From the NCBI GenBank assembly GCA_041859375.1, contig JBHEKP010000368.1, forward strand, positions 1 to 13,544: a stretch of DNA of 13,544 bases, given 5' to 3'. Positions 5,636-13,265 of this stretch are shown in pieces (positions within the stretch are counted from its first letter, which is position 1; every line of letters begins with the position of its first letter). The DNA comes from JBHEKP01 sp041859375. Its GTDB lineage: Bacteria; Hydrogenedentota; Hydrogenedentia; Hydrogenedentales; CAITNO01. Both the position numbers and the translations under genes were made by a program. The notes under the pieces are model-generated. The model did not search any database and was not told where the DNA came from. It worked only from the letters and a program-made list of their open reading frames with translations.

Positions 5636-6237
5636 CCGTCCCCGCCGCCGCGCGCGGCGCGAATGCGCGGAAAAAAGCGGGGCGTTATTGCTGCGTACTT
5701 CCCATATGCGCCGCCAAACCTATCCGCGAGCGCCTTCTCCTCAAGCCCCGCGCGGTACATCATCGCGGGGACAAAGACAAACAGGGTCCCCAACGCGGCC
5801 AGCCAGTTTGCATAGGCAGCCGAGGCGCCCAGAAAAATCCAGATTAACGAGGCGTAAAGCGGGTGCCGCACAAAGCGGTAGGGGCCTCCCGTCACCAGAA
5901 AATGATCCTCATAAACCCGGACATGGTCCGACCAGTTGGCCCGCAGACTCATGCGCCCCCATAAATTGAACGCGGCACCCGCAAGCATGATCAACGAACC
6001 CGTCCCGCGAAAGATCAGCACAAACGGATGCGCCGGCATGGAAACCGTCCCCACGCGCAACCGGATGGTCAGAAACAGCAGAACCGCGAAAAACACCATG
6101 CTGAACGTGGCCACCGGGCTGCGTTGCTCCCGAAAACTGCGTTTGGCGCGGCCAGCGATGAAATTCGAGAGCACCGCCATGGCCACCCCCACAACACAGG
6201 CAACGGAAACAAGATCCACCGCCATATTAAAAACCAT
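5632..6237 (-). CDS. ICMT/PEMT-type integral membrane methyltransferase
   Basis: The 201-residue protein starts at ATG 6237, with AAGGGG (complement of 6247-6252) about 9 nt upstream. The open frame extends upstream but overlaps the radical SAM gene. Hydrophobic segments are at about 5-28, 43-60, 72-92 and 127-160. The C-terminal half carries the isoprenylcysteine carboxyl methyltransferase signature: TGGPYRFVRHPLY (116-128) and, later, an E-E...RFGGAYGKY (166-181) block. This family uses S-adenosylmethionine to methylate membrane-embedded substrates such as prenylcysteine carboxylates or phospholipid head groups. Bacterial substrates are mostly unknown. It overlaps the radical SAM gene by 11 nt and the lgt-like gene by 4 nt, so the three are very probably one operon acting on one substrate. 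Confidence 0.88.
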   Translation of the reverse strand: MVFNMAVDLVSVACVVGVAMAVLSNFIAGRAKRSFREQRSPVATFSMVFFAVLLFLTIRLRVGTVSMPAHPFVLIFRGTGSLIMLAGAAFNLWGRMSLRANWSDHVRVYEDHFLVTGGPYRFVRHPLYASLIWIFLGASAAYANWLAALGTLFVFVPAMMYRAGLEEKALADRFGGAYGKYAAITPRFFPRIRAARGGGDG

Positions 6238-7567
6238 GAACGGCGCCCCTTTTCCTGTGGATGGTGTTGTACGCCGAAAACGGGATTTTCCGCCCGTCCG
6301 GCTGGACGACATGGGCGCACTCCCTCCCCGCACGGTCAAGATCAAAATTGCGCGCGTCAAGAAAACTAACGATGGTGACATGGAAGAAACGATCCTGGAC
6401 AATCCGGGAACGCTCCCCCACATCAAGGTCAAAAAGGTTGTCAGGCAGCCTTGCGGCCAGCTCCCCCAGCAGGGAGGAGGCGCGGCAGGCGCACATGCCC
6501 GCCGCCATTGTTTTTATCTCCTCGATGGACATGGTCAACGGATTGCCCTGAATCACCCCGGCCAGTTCGGGGGGGACGGGCCTCCACAATCCGTCAACCT
6601 TTTCCAGATACGCCATGGAGGCAAGCCCGCAGGAAAGGGGAAGAAAGTCCCCCGCACGCAAAAGTTCGGGGGCCTGACGCTCCAGTTCGCGGACAACAAG
6701 CGTTTGAGTGACCCGGTCCAGGGCGGGTTCAGTAAACGTGGTGCGCCCGAAAGCGGCCTCGCACTGAAAATTCAGCCCCCTCACCGCCGGGTGATCCAGC
6801 GCGAAACGGAGCAGGCCGCCGATCTGGTCCGTGTTCACACCGTTCCGCAGCGTGGCAACCAGTGTGACCGGAACACCATGCCGCGCAAGAAGCTCAAGCG
6901 CCCTCATCTTTTCCGCAAGCACCCCCCGGCCCCGCAGAATTTCATTTGCCGCATCATCCAATCCGTCAAACTGAAGGTGCACCTCGAAACCGCGGCCCAA
7001 TGACTCCAGATCTGCGCAGGAAAGACGCCCGTCCGCAATCGCCAGTCCGTTGGTGTTCAGCATGACATACCGGAAGGGGCGCGCCATGGCCGCGCGCAGG
7101 ATGTCCATAAGCCGCGGATGGCATGCCGGCTCGCCGCCGCTAATCTGAACAATATCCGGCTTCCCGTTCGCGGACGAGACGCACGCATCCAGCATCGCCT
7201 CCGCCACGTCCACCGGCAAATGCCCCCCGCGGCCGGAATCGGCGAAGCATACCGGGCAGCCCAGATCGCACTCCTGCGTTATCTCCACAAGCGCTATGCA
7301 GCTCTTTTGGCGGTGGTTTGGGCACAACCCGCAGTCAAACGGGCAGCCCTTCTCCTCCCCCGTCTGAAACGCCTCCGGGGGCCGGTTCGGACGGCGCATG
7401 CCCTCCCAACGAAGATACAGCGCGGCATCGTGCTCCACCACGGAAGACACCCCCCCGCAGGTTTCGCAATGCAGCCGGTAAACCAGCGCGCCCGCCCTTT
7501 CAACAATTTCCGCCGGCCCCACGGCATCGCAGGAGGCGCAATAACCCGTTGTCTCACGTGGCCGCAT
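6227..7567 (-). CDS. Radical SAM enzyme of the Tes-like (tetraether lipid synthase / COG1964) type
   Basis: The 446-residue protein starts at ATG 7567 behind AGAGGA (complement of 7572-7577). Domains in order: an N-terminal rubredoxin-like knuckle (C10-x2-C13, C34-x2-C37); an auxiliary cysteine block GCPFDCGLCPNHRQKSC (C75, C79, C82, C90); the radical SAM cluster motif CDLGCPVCF (C100-x3-C104-x2-C107); SGGEP (143-147) for SAM binding; and a TIM-barrel with MLNTNGL and LQFDGLDD. Near the C-terminus are C359-x-C361 and ECAHVVQPDGRKIPF (416-430). This combination is what I know from the COG1964 family that includes archaeal Tes, which joins isoprenoid lipid tails by C-C bond formation. Bacterial members are largely uncharacterised. 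Related CxxCxxC enzymes with other lipid or small-molecule substrates remain possible. It heads the methyltransferase / Lgt-like operon. Confidence 0.85.
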   Translation of the reverse strand: MRPRETTGYCASCDAVGPAEIVERAGALVYRLHCETCGGVSSVVEHDAALYLRWEGMRRPNRPPEAFQTGEEKGCPFDCGLCPNHRQKSCIALVEITQECDLGCPVCFADSGRGGHLPVDVAEAMLDACVSSANGKPDIVQISGGEPACHPRLMDILRAAMARPFRYVMLNTNGLAIADGRLSCADLESLGRGFEVHLQFDGLDDAANEILRGRGVLAEKMRALELLARHGVPVTLVATLRNGVNTDQIGGLLRFALDHPAVRGLNFQCEAAFGRTTFTEPALDRVTQTLVVRELERQAPELLRAGDFLPLSCGLASMAYLEKVDGLWRPVPPELAGVIQGNPLTMSIEEIKTMAAGMCACRASSLLGELAARLPDNLFDLDVGERSRIVQDRFFHVTIVSFLDARNFDLDRAGRECAHVVQPDGRKIPFSAYNTIHRKRGAVHGF

Positions 7568-7625
7568 GGTTTCCTCTTTTCTCTCCCTGTTTTCCTTACA
7601 CATCAGACCCGCAAAGGATATCCTA

Positions 7626-7631
7626 TATAAT
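7626..7631 (+). promoter_or_regulatory. Candidate -10 element for the SGNH-nitrilase gene
   Basis: A perfect TATAAT lies in the 123-bp divergent region between the radical SAM start (7567) and the GTG at 7691. No good -35 hexamer is seen at the right spacing. A transcription start near 7638 would leave a leader of about 53 nt before the GTG and would exclude most of the upstream in-frame extension. Confidence 0.4.
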
Positions 7632-7673
7632 GCCCCTCGATGCAACGGATAGAGCGTCACACTCCCGTTCATC

Positions 7674-7693
7674 AGAAAGGGATCGTTCCTGTG
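7674..7693 (+). promoter_or_regulatory. Ribosome binding site that fixes a GTG start at 7691
   Basis: AGAAAGGGA (7674-7682) stands 9 nt before an in-frame GTG at 7691. The more upstream ATG at 7640 has no ribosome site and would place 17 non-signal-like residues before the hydrophobic signal peptide. GTG is therefore preferred. Confidence 0.7.
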
Positions 7694-10045
7694 AGCCTGT
7701 CTACCCGCTTGATTATGCCGACCTTGATTCTTTTTCTGTCCGGCGCGCATGTTTTCTGCATGGCGGCGGAAAGGCCCAAACCGGCGCGGGAGGCGGATGA
7801 TCCCGCCTTCGCCCCCGTGGAGGAGGATCCCGCCCTTCCCCGCATCCTGCTCATCGGCGACTCCATCTCCATCGGGTACACCCCACCGGTTCGCGAAATG
7901 CTGAAGGGAAAGGCAAACGTGCTGCGCATTCCGGAAAACGGCGCCAGCACAATCAAGGGGCTGGAGAAGCTGGACGAATGGCTCGGTGAGCAAAAGTGGG
8001 ACGTGATCCATTTCAACTGGGGGCTGCACGACCTGCGCCGCGACGGGCCGGGCGGACGCAAATCGGCGGAACCCATGACCACCCCGGCGGTGTACGAGGC
8101 CAACCTGCGCCAACTGACGGCGCGGCTGCGGCGGACCGGCGCGCGGCTGGTGTGGGCCTCCACAACCACGGTGCCGGAGGGCGAACCCCGGCGGAGGGTG
8201 GAGGATCTGGCGGTGTACAACGCCGCCGCGCTGCGGGTGATGGAGGAGAACAGAATTCCCGTGGACGACCTCTGCGCCGTTTCCGCGAACCAGTGCCGCG
8301 ATCTTCATGCCTCTCCCGGGAATGTGCATTACACCCCGGAGGGCAGCCGGGTGCTGGCGCGCGCGGTGGCGGAATGCCTCACGGGCCAGCTTGAAGCGTT
8401 GAAGGGGCATGATGAAACCCATGCGCTGCCGAAGCTCCGGGTGCGTTCCGTGCAGATGCCCGTGACGGACTCGCTGGAAACCAACCTGCGGCGCATTGAA
8501 AAGGGGATTGACGAGGCCGCGTCGGCGGGGGCGCGGCTGGTGCTCTTTCCCGAGACGGCATTGTCCGGGTTCACGGAAGCCGCCGTGGCAGGACTCGACT
8601 GGCGGGCGCTTTCCGGGGCGATGGAAAAGGTTGCGGAACTGGCAAAGGCGCGCGGAATTTATGTGCTGTACGGCAGCGCCACCCCGTCGCACACGGCACG
8701 CCCCTTCAACACAGCCATTCTGGTTGATCCGTCGGGCGCGGAGGTCATGCGCTACCACAAGATGATCCCGGAGCGCTGGTTCGAGCCGGGTGACGCGCCC
8801 GCCCTTTTCGCCGTGGACGGCATTCCCTGCACGGTCATCATCTGCCATGACAACCGGTTCCCGGAACTGGTGCGCCTTCCCGTGCTGGCGGGGGCGCGGA
8901 TTTGCTTCTACATCAGTTATGAAATCAACGGGGTGGAGGCGGCGCGGCGCAAGAAGGAGGGATACCGTGCCCAGTTGATTGCGCGCGCGGTGGAAAACGG
9001 CGTGTGGGTGGCGCAGAGCAACGGTGTGGGCCCCCTGGGCGCGGACCATCTAAGCCTGGGGTGCAGCCGTGTGGTGGACCCGGCGGGGACAGTGGTGGCC
9101 GAGGCGCCGGAACTGGAGGAGCACGTTCTCGACGTGGAAATCGATCCGAACACGGCGCGCCGGGGCAACGCACTGGAAAGTTTGGAGAGCAATTTCTTCG
9201 GGGACTGGTGGAAGGAGGGCCTTGCCCAGATGGAGGCCCGGAAACGGGGCATGGAAACGGCGGAAAAGACGGAGAAACCCCGGAGCAGGGTGCGGCTCGC
9301 GCTGATGCGGGAAGTGCCCGTCAAATGGGATTTGGACAAAAACTTCGGCGTTTTTCTCAAACGCCTTGACGAGGCGCCGGGCGCGGACGTGTTCATCACG
9401 CCGGAATGCTGGCTGGACGGCTACGCCGCCGCCGACAAGGGCTCCACCCCGGAACGGCTACGCGAAACGGCGCAATCCCTGGAGGGCAGCCCCTATCTTG
9501 ACCGGGTGGCTAAAGAGGCCCGCAAGCGGAACATGTACCTTTGCTTCGGCTTCACCTCCCTTGAGGACGGGCGCATATACAACTCCGCCGGACTCTGGGA
9601 CCGGCAGGGAAAACTGCTGGGCGTGTACCACAAGACCCACCTCCAGACGCACGATCTCCAGTTCAGCCCCGGCGCGGACCTGCCCGTTTGGCAGACGGAT
9701 TTCGGCGCGACGGGCATTATGATCTGCGCCGACCGGCGCTGGCCGGAAACGGCGCGGACGCTACGGCTGAAGGGTGCCCGCATCCTGCTGAACCCGACCT
9801 ACGGCATGCATCATCTTGCCAACGAGTGGTGGATGCGCACGCGGGGCTTTGAGAACCAGTGTTTCATCGCCTTCGCCCATCCGGAGACCAGTTTTGTGGT
9901 GACACCGAAGGGTGAACTCGCGGCCAAGGCCTCCGACACCCCCGGCGTGCTGCTGTGCGACATCGACCCAACCGCAGCCCGGGAGGACAACCACCTCGCG
10001 GATCGCAGACCGGACCTTTACGGAATCATCTCCGAGAAGAAATAA
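7691..10045 (+). CDS. Secreted three-domain fusion: SGNH hydrolase + two carbon-nitrogen hydrolase (nitrilase) domains
   Basis: The 784-residue protein starts at GTG 7691. Residues 1-26 are a signal peptide ending FCMAA. Domain 1 (about 50-235) is an SGNH/GDSL hydrolase: GDS with Ser58, block III FNWGLHD (Asn109, His113, Asp114) in place of GxND, and block V NVHYTPEG with His213; the usual Asp three residues before this His is Gly. Domain 2 (about 248-488) is a CN-hydrolase with full triad Glu288 (LFPET), Lys357 (YHKM) and Cys385 (IICHD). Domain 3 (about 532-773) is a second CN-hydrolase with Glu572 (TPECW), Lys648 (YHKT) and Cys679 (MICAD). SGNH enzymes hydrolyse esters, often acetyl groups on glycans. 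CN-hydrolases cleave amides, N-carbamoyl groups or nitriles. The fusion suggests sequential ester and amide cleavage of one extracytoplasmic substrate. It ends 9 nt from the convergent ThuA gene. Confidence 0.9.
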   Translation: MSLSTRLIMPTLILFLSGAHVFCMAAERPKPAREADDPAFAPVEEDPALPRILLIGDSISIGYTPPVREMLKGKANVLRIPENGASTIKGLEKLDEWLGEQKWDVIHFNWGLHDLRRDGPGGRKSAEPMTTPAVYEANLRQLTARLRRTGARLVWASTTTVPEGEPRRRVEDLAVYNAAALRVMEENRIPVDDLCAVSANQCRDLHASPGNVHYTPEGSRVLARAVAECLTGQLEALKGHDETHALPKLRVRSVQMPVTDSLETNLRRIEKGIDEAASAGARLVLFPETALSGFTEAAVAGLDWRALSGAMEKVAELAKARGIYVLYGSATPSHTARPFNTAILVDPSGAEVMRYHKMIPERWFEPGDAPALFAVDGIPCTVIICHDNRFPELVRLPVLAGARICFYISYEINGVEAARRKKEGYRAQLIARAVENGVWVAQSNGVGPLGADHLSLGCSRVVDPAGTVVAEAPELEEHVLDVEIDPNTARRGNALESLESNFFGDWWKEGLAQMEARKRGMETAEKTEKPRSRVRLALMREVPVKWDLDKNFGVFLKRLDEAPGADVFITPECWLDGYAAADKGSTPERLRETAQSLEGSPYLDRVAKEARKRNMYLCFGFTSLEDGRIYNSAGLWDRQGKLLGVYHKTHLQTHDLQFSPGADLPVWQTDFGATGIMICADRRWPETARTLRLKGARILLNPTYGMHHLANEWWMRTRGFENQCFIAFAHPETSFVVTPKGELAAKASDTPGVLLCDIDPTAAREDNHLADRRPDLYGIISEKK

Positions 10046-10054
10046 TCCCCCCGC

Positions 10055-11353
10055 TCACTTCACCAAAGGATCGAGCCCGGCAGCCCAGGCGGTGGCGCGG
10101 CGGCACAGCTCCCCCGTGCCCGTGTTACGGTAGGCCTTGCCGTCATGCCCAAGGGTGCAGTGGAACACGCGCATGCCGCCCTCCTCCACGGTAAAGGCCA
10201 TGGGATAGGTTTTCTTGTCCACCACGCTGACCGCGTTGCACAAGACCCGTATGGGGGTGTCGCCGTCAAGGCAGGTGTAAAGCTCGTCAGACGCCTGAAA
10301 ATCGGCCAAACCCGCAGTGACAGGATGATCCTTGTCGGCGACACGCACGGTGAATTCGCCGAAGGGATCATGGGGCCGCATCGCCGGGTTCCAGACACGG
10401 CCGGCAATCTTCACAAAACCGGGCCAGGGCTGGAACGCGCCGCAGCCGAAGTGGGTGAGCATCACACCCTTTCCAAGGGCCGCATAACGGGCGAGTCCCT
10501 CGCCGGTTTCATTGGCGAGGGGCAGGCGCTCGTCGTAGTTCTTGAAATGGACCACCACCGCATCGTAGTAATCCAACAACGGCGAGCCCAGCACCGCCGG
10601 ACATTCGTTGATGGAAACCTCCAGCCTTGCGTCCTTGCGGAGTTCCTCCGCCAGCGCGGGGGCCGTCTCGCGCCAGAGGTGGCCGGGATAGTCGTCGCCC
10701 GTCACAATGAGCACGCGCTTGCGCGCCTCAGCCGCGGTCTTCTCCAGCAGCCATGCCTGGCCCAGCACCGCATTGGGCCCCTGCCCGCGGACAAAGCCCA
10801 CACGCATCTGTTTCTGCCCGGCGAACGCGCCCGCAAGCGGCAACAACACCCGCGCCGGAACCGGTTTGCCCTCGTCGTATGCGAGCGCCTTGGCGGCGGG
10901 CAGCACCGTGGTCCATGCAACGGGATCACCCACCCCAAAACGGACCGACTGCATGCGTCCGGCGTCGTCCGCATCCCACCAGGCAAAACCGAGCACATAT
11001 TCCTTGGCGGGGTCCAGGTTGTCCAGTTGGATTTCCACCTGTTTTGCGTCAAACACACAAGAAGCAAGCGACCCCGCCACGTCGGGAAACACATGGGGCC
11101 GGCCCGCCGTCAGGATGACGCGAGGCCCTTCTGTGTTCCCATCCTTCTCCGGCGCGCCGCAGCACAGGTAATCGGCGATGCGGAAGCCGTCGGGAAGCAT
11201 GGGATCCCCCCCGCCAACCACGGGGACACCCGCCTGGGCAGAGCCACCCGCTGCACTTGCACCCAAGGCCAGAAGGGACAACAGCATGAGTGCCACAACA
11301 AAACCGGAGGTAGCCCCTGAAGAACGGTGCGATTGCCCAAATGACAGTTTCAT
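10055..11353 (-). CDS. Secreted protein with C-terminal ThuA-like domain
   Basis: The 432-residue protein starts at ATG 11353, 2 nt after the stop of the preceding gene. GGAG (complement of 11365-11368) lies 11 nt upstream, inside the preceding gene. A signal peptide or anchor spans about 16-41 (VALMLLSLLALGASA). Residues 50-205 look like a beta-sandwich accessory domain (VEIQLDNLDPAKEYVLGF, VRFGVGDP). Residues 211-428 match the ThuA-like fold, a class I glutamine-amidotransferase-like domain: RVLIVTGDDYPGHLW (213-227), KDHPVTAGL (341-349), DELYT (356-360) and the late LGHD (401-404). ThuA is named for trehalose utilisation and is common in planctomycete-type sugar-catabolism loci; its chemistry is not settled. 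It is the last gene of the three-gene leftward operon. Confidence 0.88.
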   Translation of the reverse strand: MKLSFGQSHRSSGATSGFVVALMLLSLLALGASAAGGSAQAGVPVVGGGDPMLPDGFRIADYLCCGAPEKDGNTEGPRVILTAGRPHVFPDVAGSLASCVFDAKQVEIQLDNLDPAKEYVLGFAWWDADDAGRMQSVRFGVGDPVAWTTVLPAAKALAYDEGKPVPARVLLPLAGAFAGQKQMRVGFVRGQGPNAVLGQAWLLEKTAAEARKRVLIVTGDDYPGHLWRETAPALAEELRKDARLEVSINECPAVLGSPLLDYYDAVVVHFKNYDERLPLANETGEGLARYAALGKGVMLTHFGCGAFQPWPGFVKIAGRVWNPAMRPHDPFGEFTVRVADKDHPVTAGLADFQASDELYTCLDGDTPIRVLCNAVSVVDKKTYPMAFTVEEGGMRVFHCTLGHDGKAYRNTGTGELCRRATAWAAGLDPLVK

Positions 11354-11355
11354 GA

Positions 11356-12255
11356 TCAGTTTTTCTCCGGAAATTCAGCCATAAACTTCCCGTAGCGCTC
11401 CACGATTTCAGCATCACTCAACTTTGCGGCCACCAGCCGGGAATGGGCGCGGACGGTGTCACCCGCCGCCAGGGTGCGCCCGAAGAGGGACTGGTACATG
11501 GAGTAATGCCCTTCCCCCGACTGGGGGGTGGAAAGGGCGAAACAGTCGCCGGGCCGGGTCATCATCACCATGACCATGCCCGATTTCTCGTCCTTCCGGC
11601 AGAGAATGGGCGCGGCGAATTCGGGCCTGACGGCCCAATCCACAGGACTCGGCCCAATGGTCCAGCGGCCGTCCTTGATCAGTTTCACCGCCGCCGCGTC
11701 GCGGGGGAACATCTGCCACATGCCCGCGTCCGGGTCGGCGTCAATAAACGCCGCCCCGCCCTCCGCCTTTGCATAGGCCCTGGTGCCGGGGAAATCCCCG
11801 GCGCAATAGGAGGAAAAAAACACCTCGAAATCGGGCAGCGCCGCCCCGGCCTCCACCACTGTTTCCACGTCCAGCGTGTCCGGCGCGCTCCATCGGTAGG
11901 TCGCCGTGAGGGCGAAGGGCCGGTCCTCACCCGGCTCCCACCGCACCCGCAGCGTGTCCGGCGCGGTGATTTCGGCGGTGCTTGGAACGCCGCGCATGCT
12001 TTCCCCGTGCCGGTGGTTGGTGCTGAAAATGCGGTAGTAGTTCATCAGCCCGGGGTTCCTGGCGATGGGGCCGTTGTTGAGTTTCGGCTTCGACAGGCAC
12101 AGGCCGATGGACGCGCCGCCCTCGCGGATGACACCGCCCAGCGCGCCCGTGTCGAACCGGAATTCACCGTCCACCGCGCCGGGGGTGAAAACCGGCGCGG
12201 CGGTGGCCTGCCACGCGCACAGAAGAACCAAAACAGCGGATGCGGCAAGTTTCAT
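11356..12255 (-). CDS. Secreted protein of unknown function, probably beta-rich
   Basis: The 299-residue protein starts at ATG 12255, with GGAGGAG (complement of 12264-12270) 8 nt upstream inside the end of the preceding gene. The open frame further upstream overlaps the isomerase gene and is not used. Residues 1-19 form a signal peptide (MKLAASAVLVLLCAWQATA, AxA cut). The mature part alternates charged and hydrophobic residues (TLRVRWEPGED, FALTATYRWSAPDTLDVE) like a large beta-sandwich. It resembles galactose-mutarotase-type or glycan-binding folds, but I do not recognise the family. It contains a His-rich patch, STNHRHGE. No catalytic motif can be assigned. It lies between the isomerase and ThuA genes with gaps of 5 and 2 nt, so it shares their expression and probably their pathway. 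Confidence 0.8.
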   Translation of the reverse strand: MKLAASAVLVLLCAWQATAAPVFTPGAVDGEFRFDTGALGGVIREGGASIGLCLSKPKLNNGPIARNPGLMNYYRIFSTNHRHGESMRGVPSTAEITAPDTLRVRWEPGEDRPFALTATYRWSAPDTLDVETVVEAGAALPDFEVFFSSYCAGDFPGTRAYAKAEGGAAFIDADPDAGMWQMFPRDAAAVKLIKDGRWTIGPSPVDWAVRPEFAAPILCRKDEKSGMVMVMMTRPGDCFALSTPQSGEGHYSMYQSLFGRTLAAGDTVRAHSRLVAAKLSDAEIVERYGKFMAEFPEKN

Positions 12256-12260
12256 GGGGG

Positions 12261-13127
12261 TCACTCCTCCGGTATGCCGAGTTCGGCCAGGGTGGCGCGG
12301 AGCCATGCCAGCGACTTTTCGATGAGCGGACCGCCCTGGCCCTCGCATTCCATGCTGAGCGTGCCGGTGTAGCCGTGGTCCCGCAGGATTTCCAGGCAGC
12401 GGCGGATGTTGGCCGCGTTGACCCCCTCGCCGATGGCGCAGTGGCTCACGGCGATGCCGGTCTGCCCGCCCCGCACGGCGGCGGCCAGCGACGCGCTCAC
12501 GTCCTTCACATGAACATGCCGGATGCGGTCCTTGAACCTTTCGCAGAAATGCACCGGATCCTGCCCGGCGATGAAGGAGTTGCCCGTGTCCAGGTTCAGC
12601 CCGAAGAAGGGGCTGTCGCAGAAGGCCAGCATCTCCTCAAGCCGGTCGGGGTTGGTGGTGAAATAGCCGTGCACCTCAATGTTGACGCTGATTTCATAGG
12701 CCTCGGCGACACGCACGATCTCCCGGTAAAGGCGGCCCATCTGGGCCATCGCCTCGCTGTCGGAAAAGCCCTCGGGCTTGTGGAGCCCGTCGGTGGTGGC
12801 CACGTTCGCGCATCCGGCGTGTTTCGCCCAGGGGATGGACTTGAGCACATAGGGCAGGCCGCGCGACGGGCCGTCGGGGCCCGACAGGGGATAGGCCGCG
12901 TCCACCTGGGAGAAGCGGACGCCCCGCTTCTCCATCTCCCGGCGGAGCAGCAGGGGGTCCTCGTAGAGGGCCACATGGGGCTGGTAGCCGAGCCCGTGAA
13001 TCCAGCTCACCCCGTCAATGAGGCCGCATTCGATTGCGCGGACACCGTTCGCCTCCGCCCATTCCACGCACTTGCCGAAATTCCAGTAGGAACTGTTGAA
13101 GGCGTCCGTGTGAAAGCCAATCCGCAT
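12261..13127 (-). CDS. Sugar phosphate isomerase/epimerase (AP-endonuclease-2-like TIM barrel)
   Basis: The 288-residue protein starts at ATG 13127 behind a perfect AAGGAGG (complement of 13136-13142) at 8-nt spacing. The frame is open upstream to 13178, but only this start has a ribosome site. It has the xylose-isomerase-like TIM-barrel layout: MRIGFHTDAF at strand 1 and metal-ligand positions Glu151 (NIEVHGYF), Asp180 (NLDTGN), His204/His206 (RHVHVKD) and Glu260 (SMECEG). Where many family members have DxxH, this one has LDTGN (Asn183). There is no signal peptide, so it acts in the cytoplasm. Family members isomerise or epimerise keto/aldo sugars and inosose-type cyclitols; the substrate here is unknown. 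It is the first gene of the operon with the secreted unknown protein and ThuA. Confidence 0.9.
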   Translation of the reverse strand: MRIGFHTDAFNSSYWNFGKCVEWAEANGVRAIECGLIDGVSWIHGLGYQPHVALYEDPLLLRREMEKRGVRFSQVDAAYPLSGPDGPSRGLPYVLKSIPWAKHAGCANVATTDGLHKPEGFSDSEAMAQMGRLYREIVRVAEAYEISVNIEVHGYFTTNPDRLEEMLAFCDSPFFGLNLDTGNSFIAGQDPVHFCERFKDRIRHVHVKDVSASLAAAVRGGQTGIAVSHCAIGEGVNAANIRRCLEILRDHGYTGTLSMECEGQGGPLIEKSLAWLRATLAELGIPEE

Positions 13128-13185
13128 GCGCCGGTCCTCCTTGGGTTGGGCAGCGGACACAAAACGCCCCCGCCGCACGGGGAAA

Positions 13186-13194
13186 ACTATAGCA
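13186..13194 (-). promoter_or_regulatory. Extended -10 promoter of the isomerase-ThuA operon
   Basis: On the minus strand TATAGT (complement of 13186-13191) is preceded by TGC, an extended -10 (TGnTATAnT). The -35 region is poor (TTTTCC), as is common for extended -10 promoters. The start of transcription would give a leader of roughly 50 nt before ATG 13127. Confidence 0.5.
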
Positions 13195-13218
13195 GAAGGA
13201 CGCGGGAAGGAAAAGGAA

Positions 13219-13251
13219 CCCCCGCCCCGCGGTATAAATACGGGGCGGGGG
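13219..13251 (-). terminator. Strong 11-bp G+C hairpin between the EF-hand gene and the isomerase operon
   Basis: CCCCCGCCCCG (13219-13229) pairs perfectly with CGGGGCGGGGG (13241-13251) around the loop CGGTATAAATA. On the minus strand it lies 14 nt after the stop of the EF-hand protein and is followed by TTCCTTTTCCTT, a broken U tract. It fits a terminator for that gene placed just before the next promoter. Termination efficiency is uncertain because the U tract is interrupted. Confidence 0.6.
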
Positions 13252-13265
13252 TAAAACGTGACCGG

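Noticed and set aside
7568..9049. Very long minus-strand open frame continuing upstream of the radical SAM gene, about 490 extra codons
   Set aside because: It is antisense to the SGNH-nitrilase gene, whose domains and catalytic residues are clear. The frame stays open because of high G+C codon use. The radical SAM protein has its own ribosome site and start at 7567.
10145..11320. Plus-strand open frame of 391 codons
   Set aside because: It is antisense to the ThuA-like gene, with no recognisable domain, low-complexity composition and no ribosome site.
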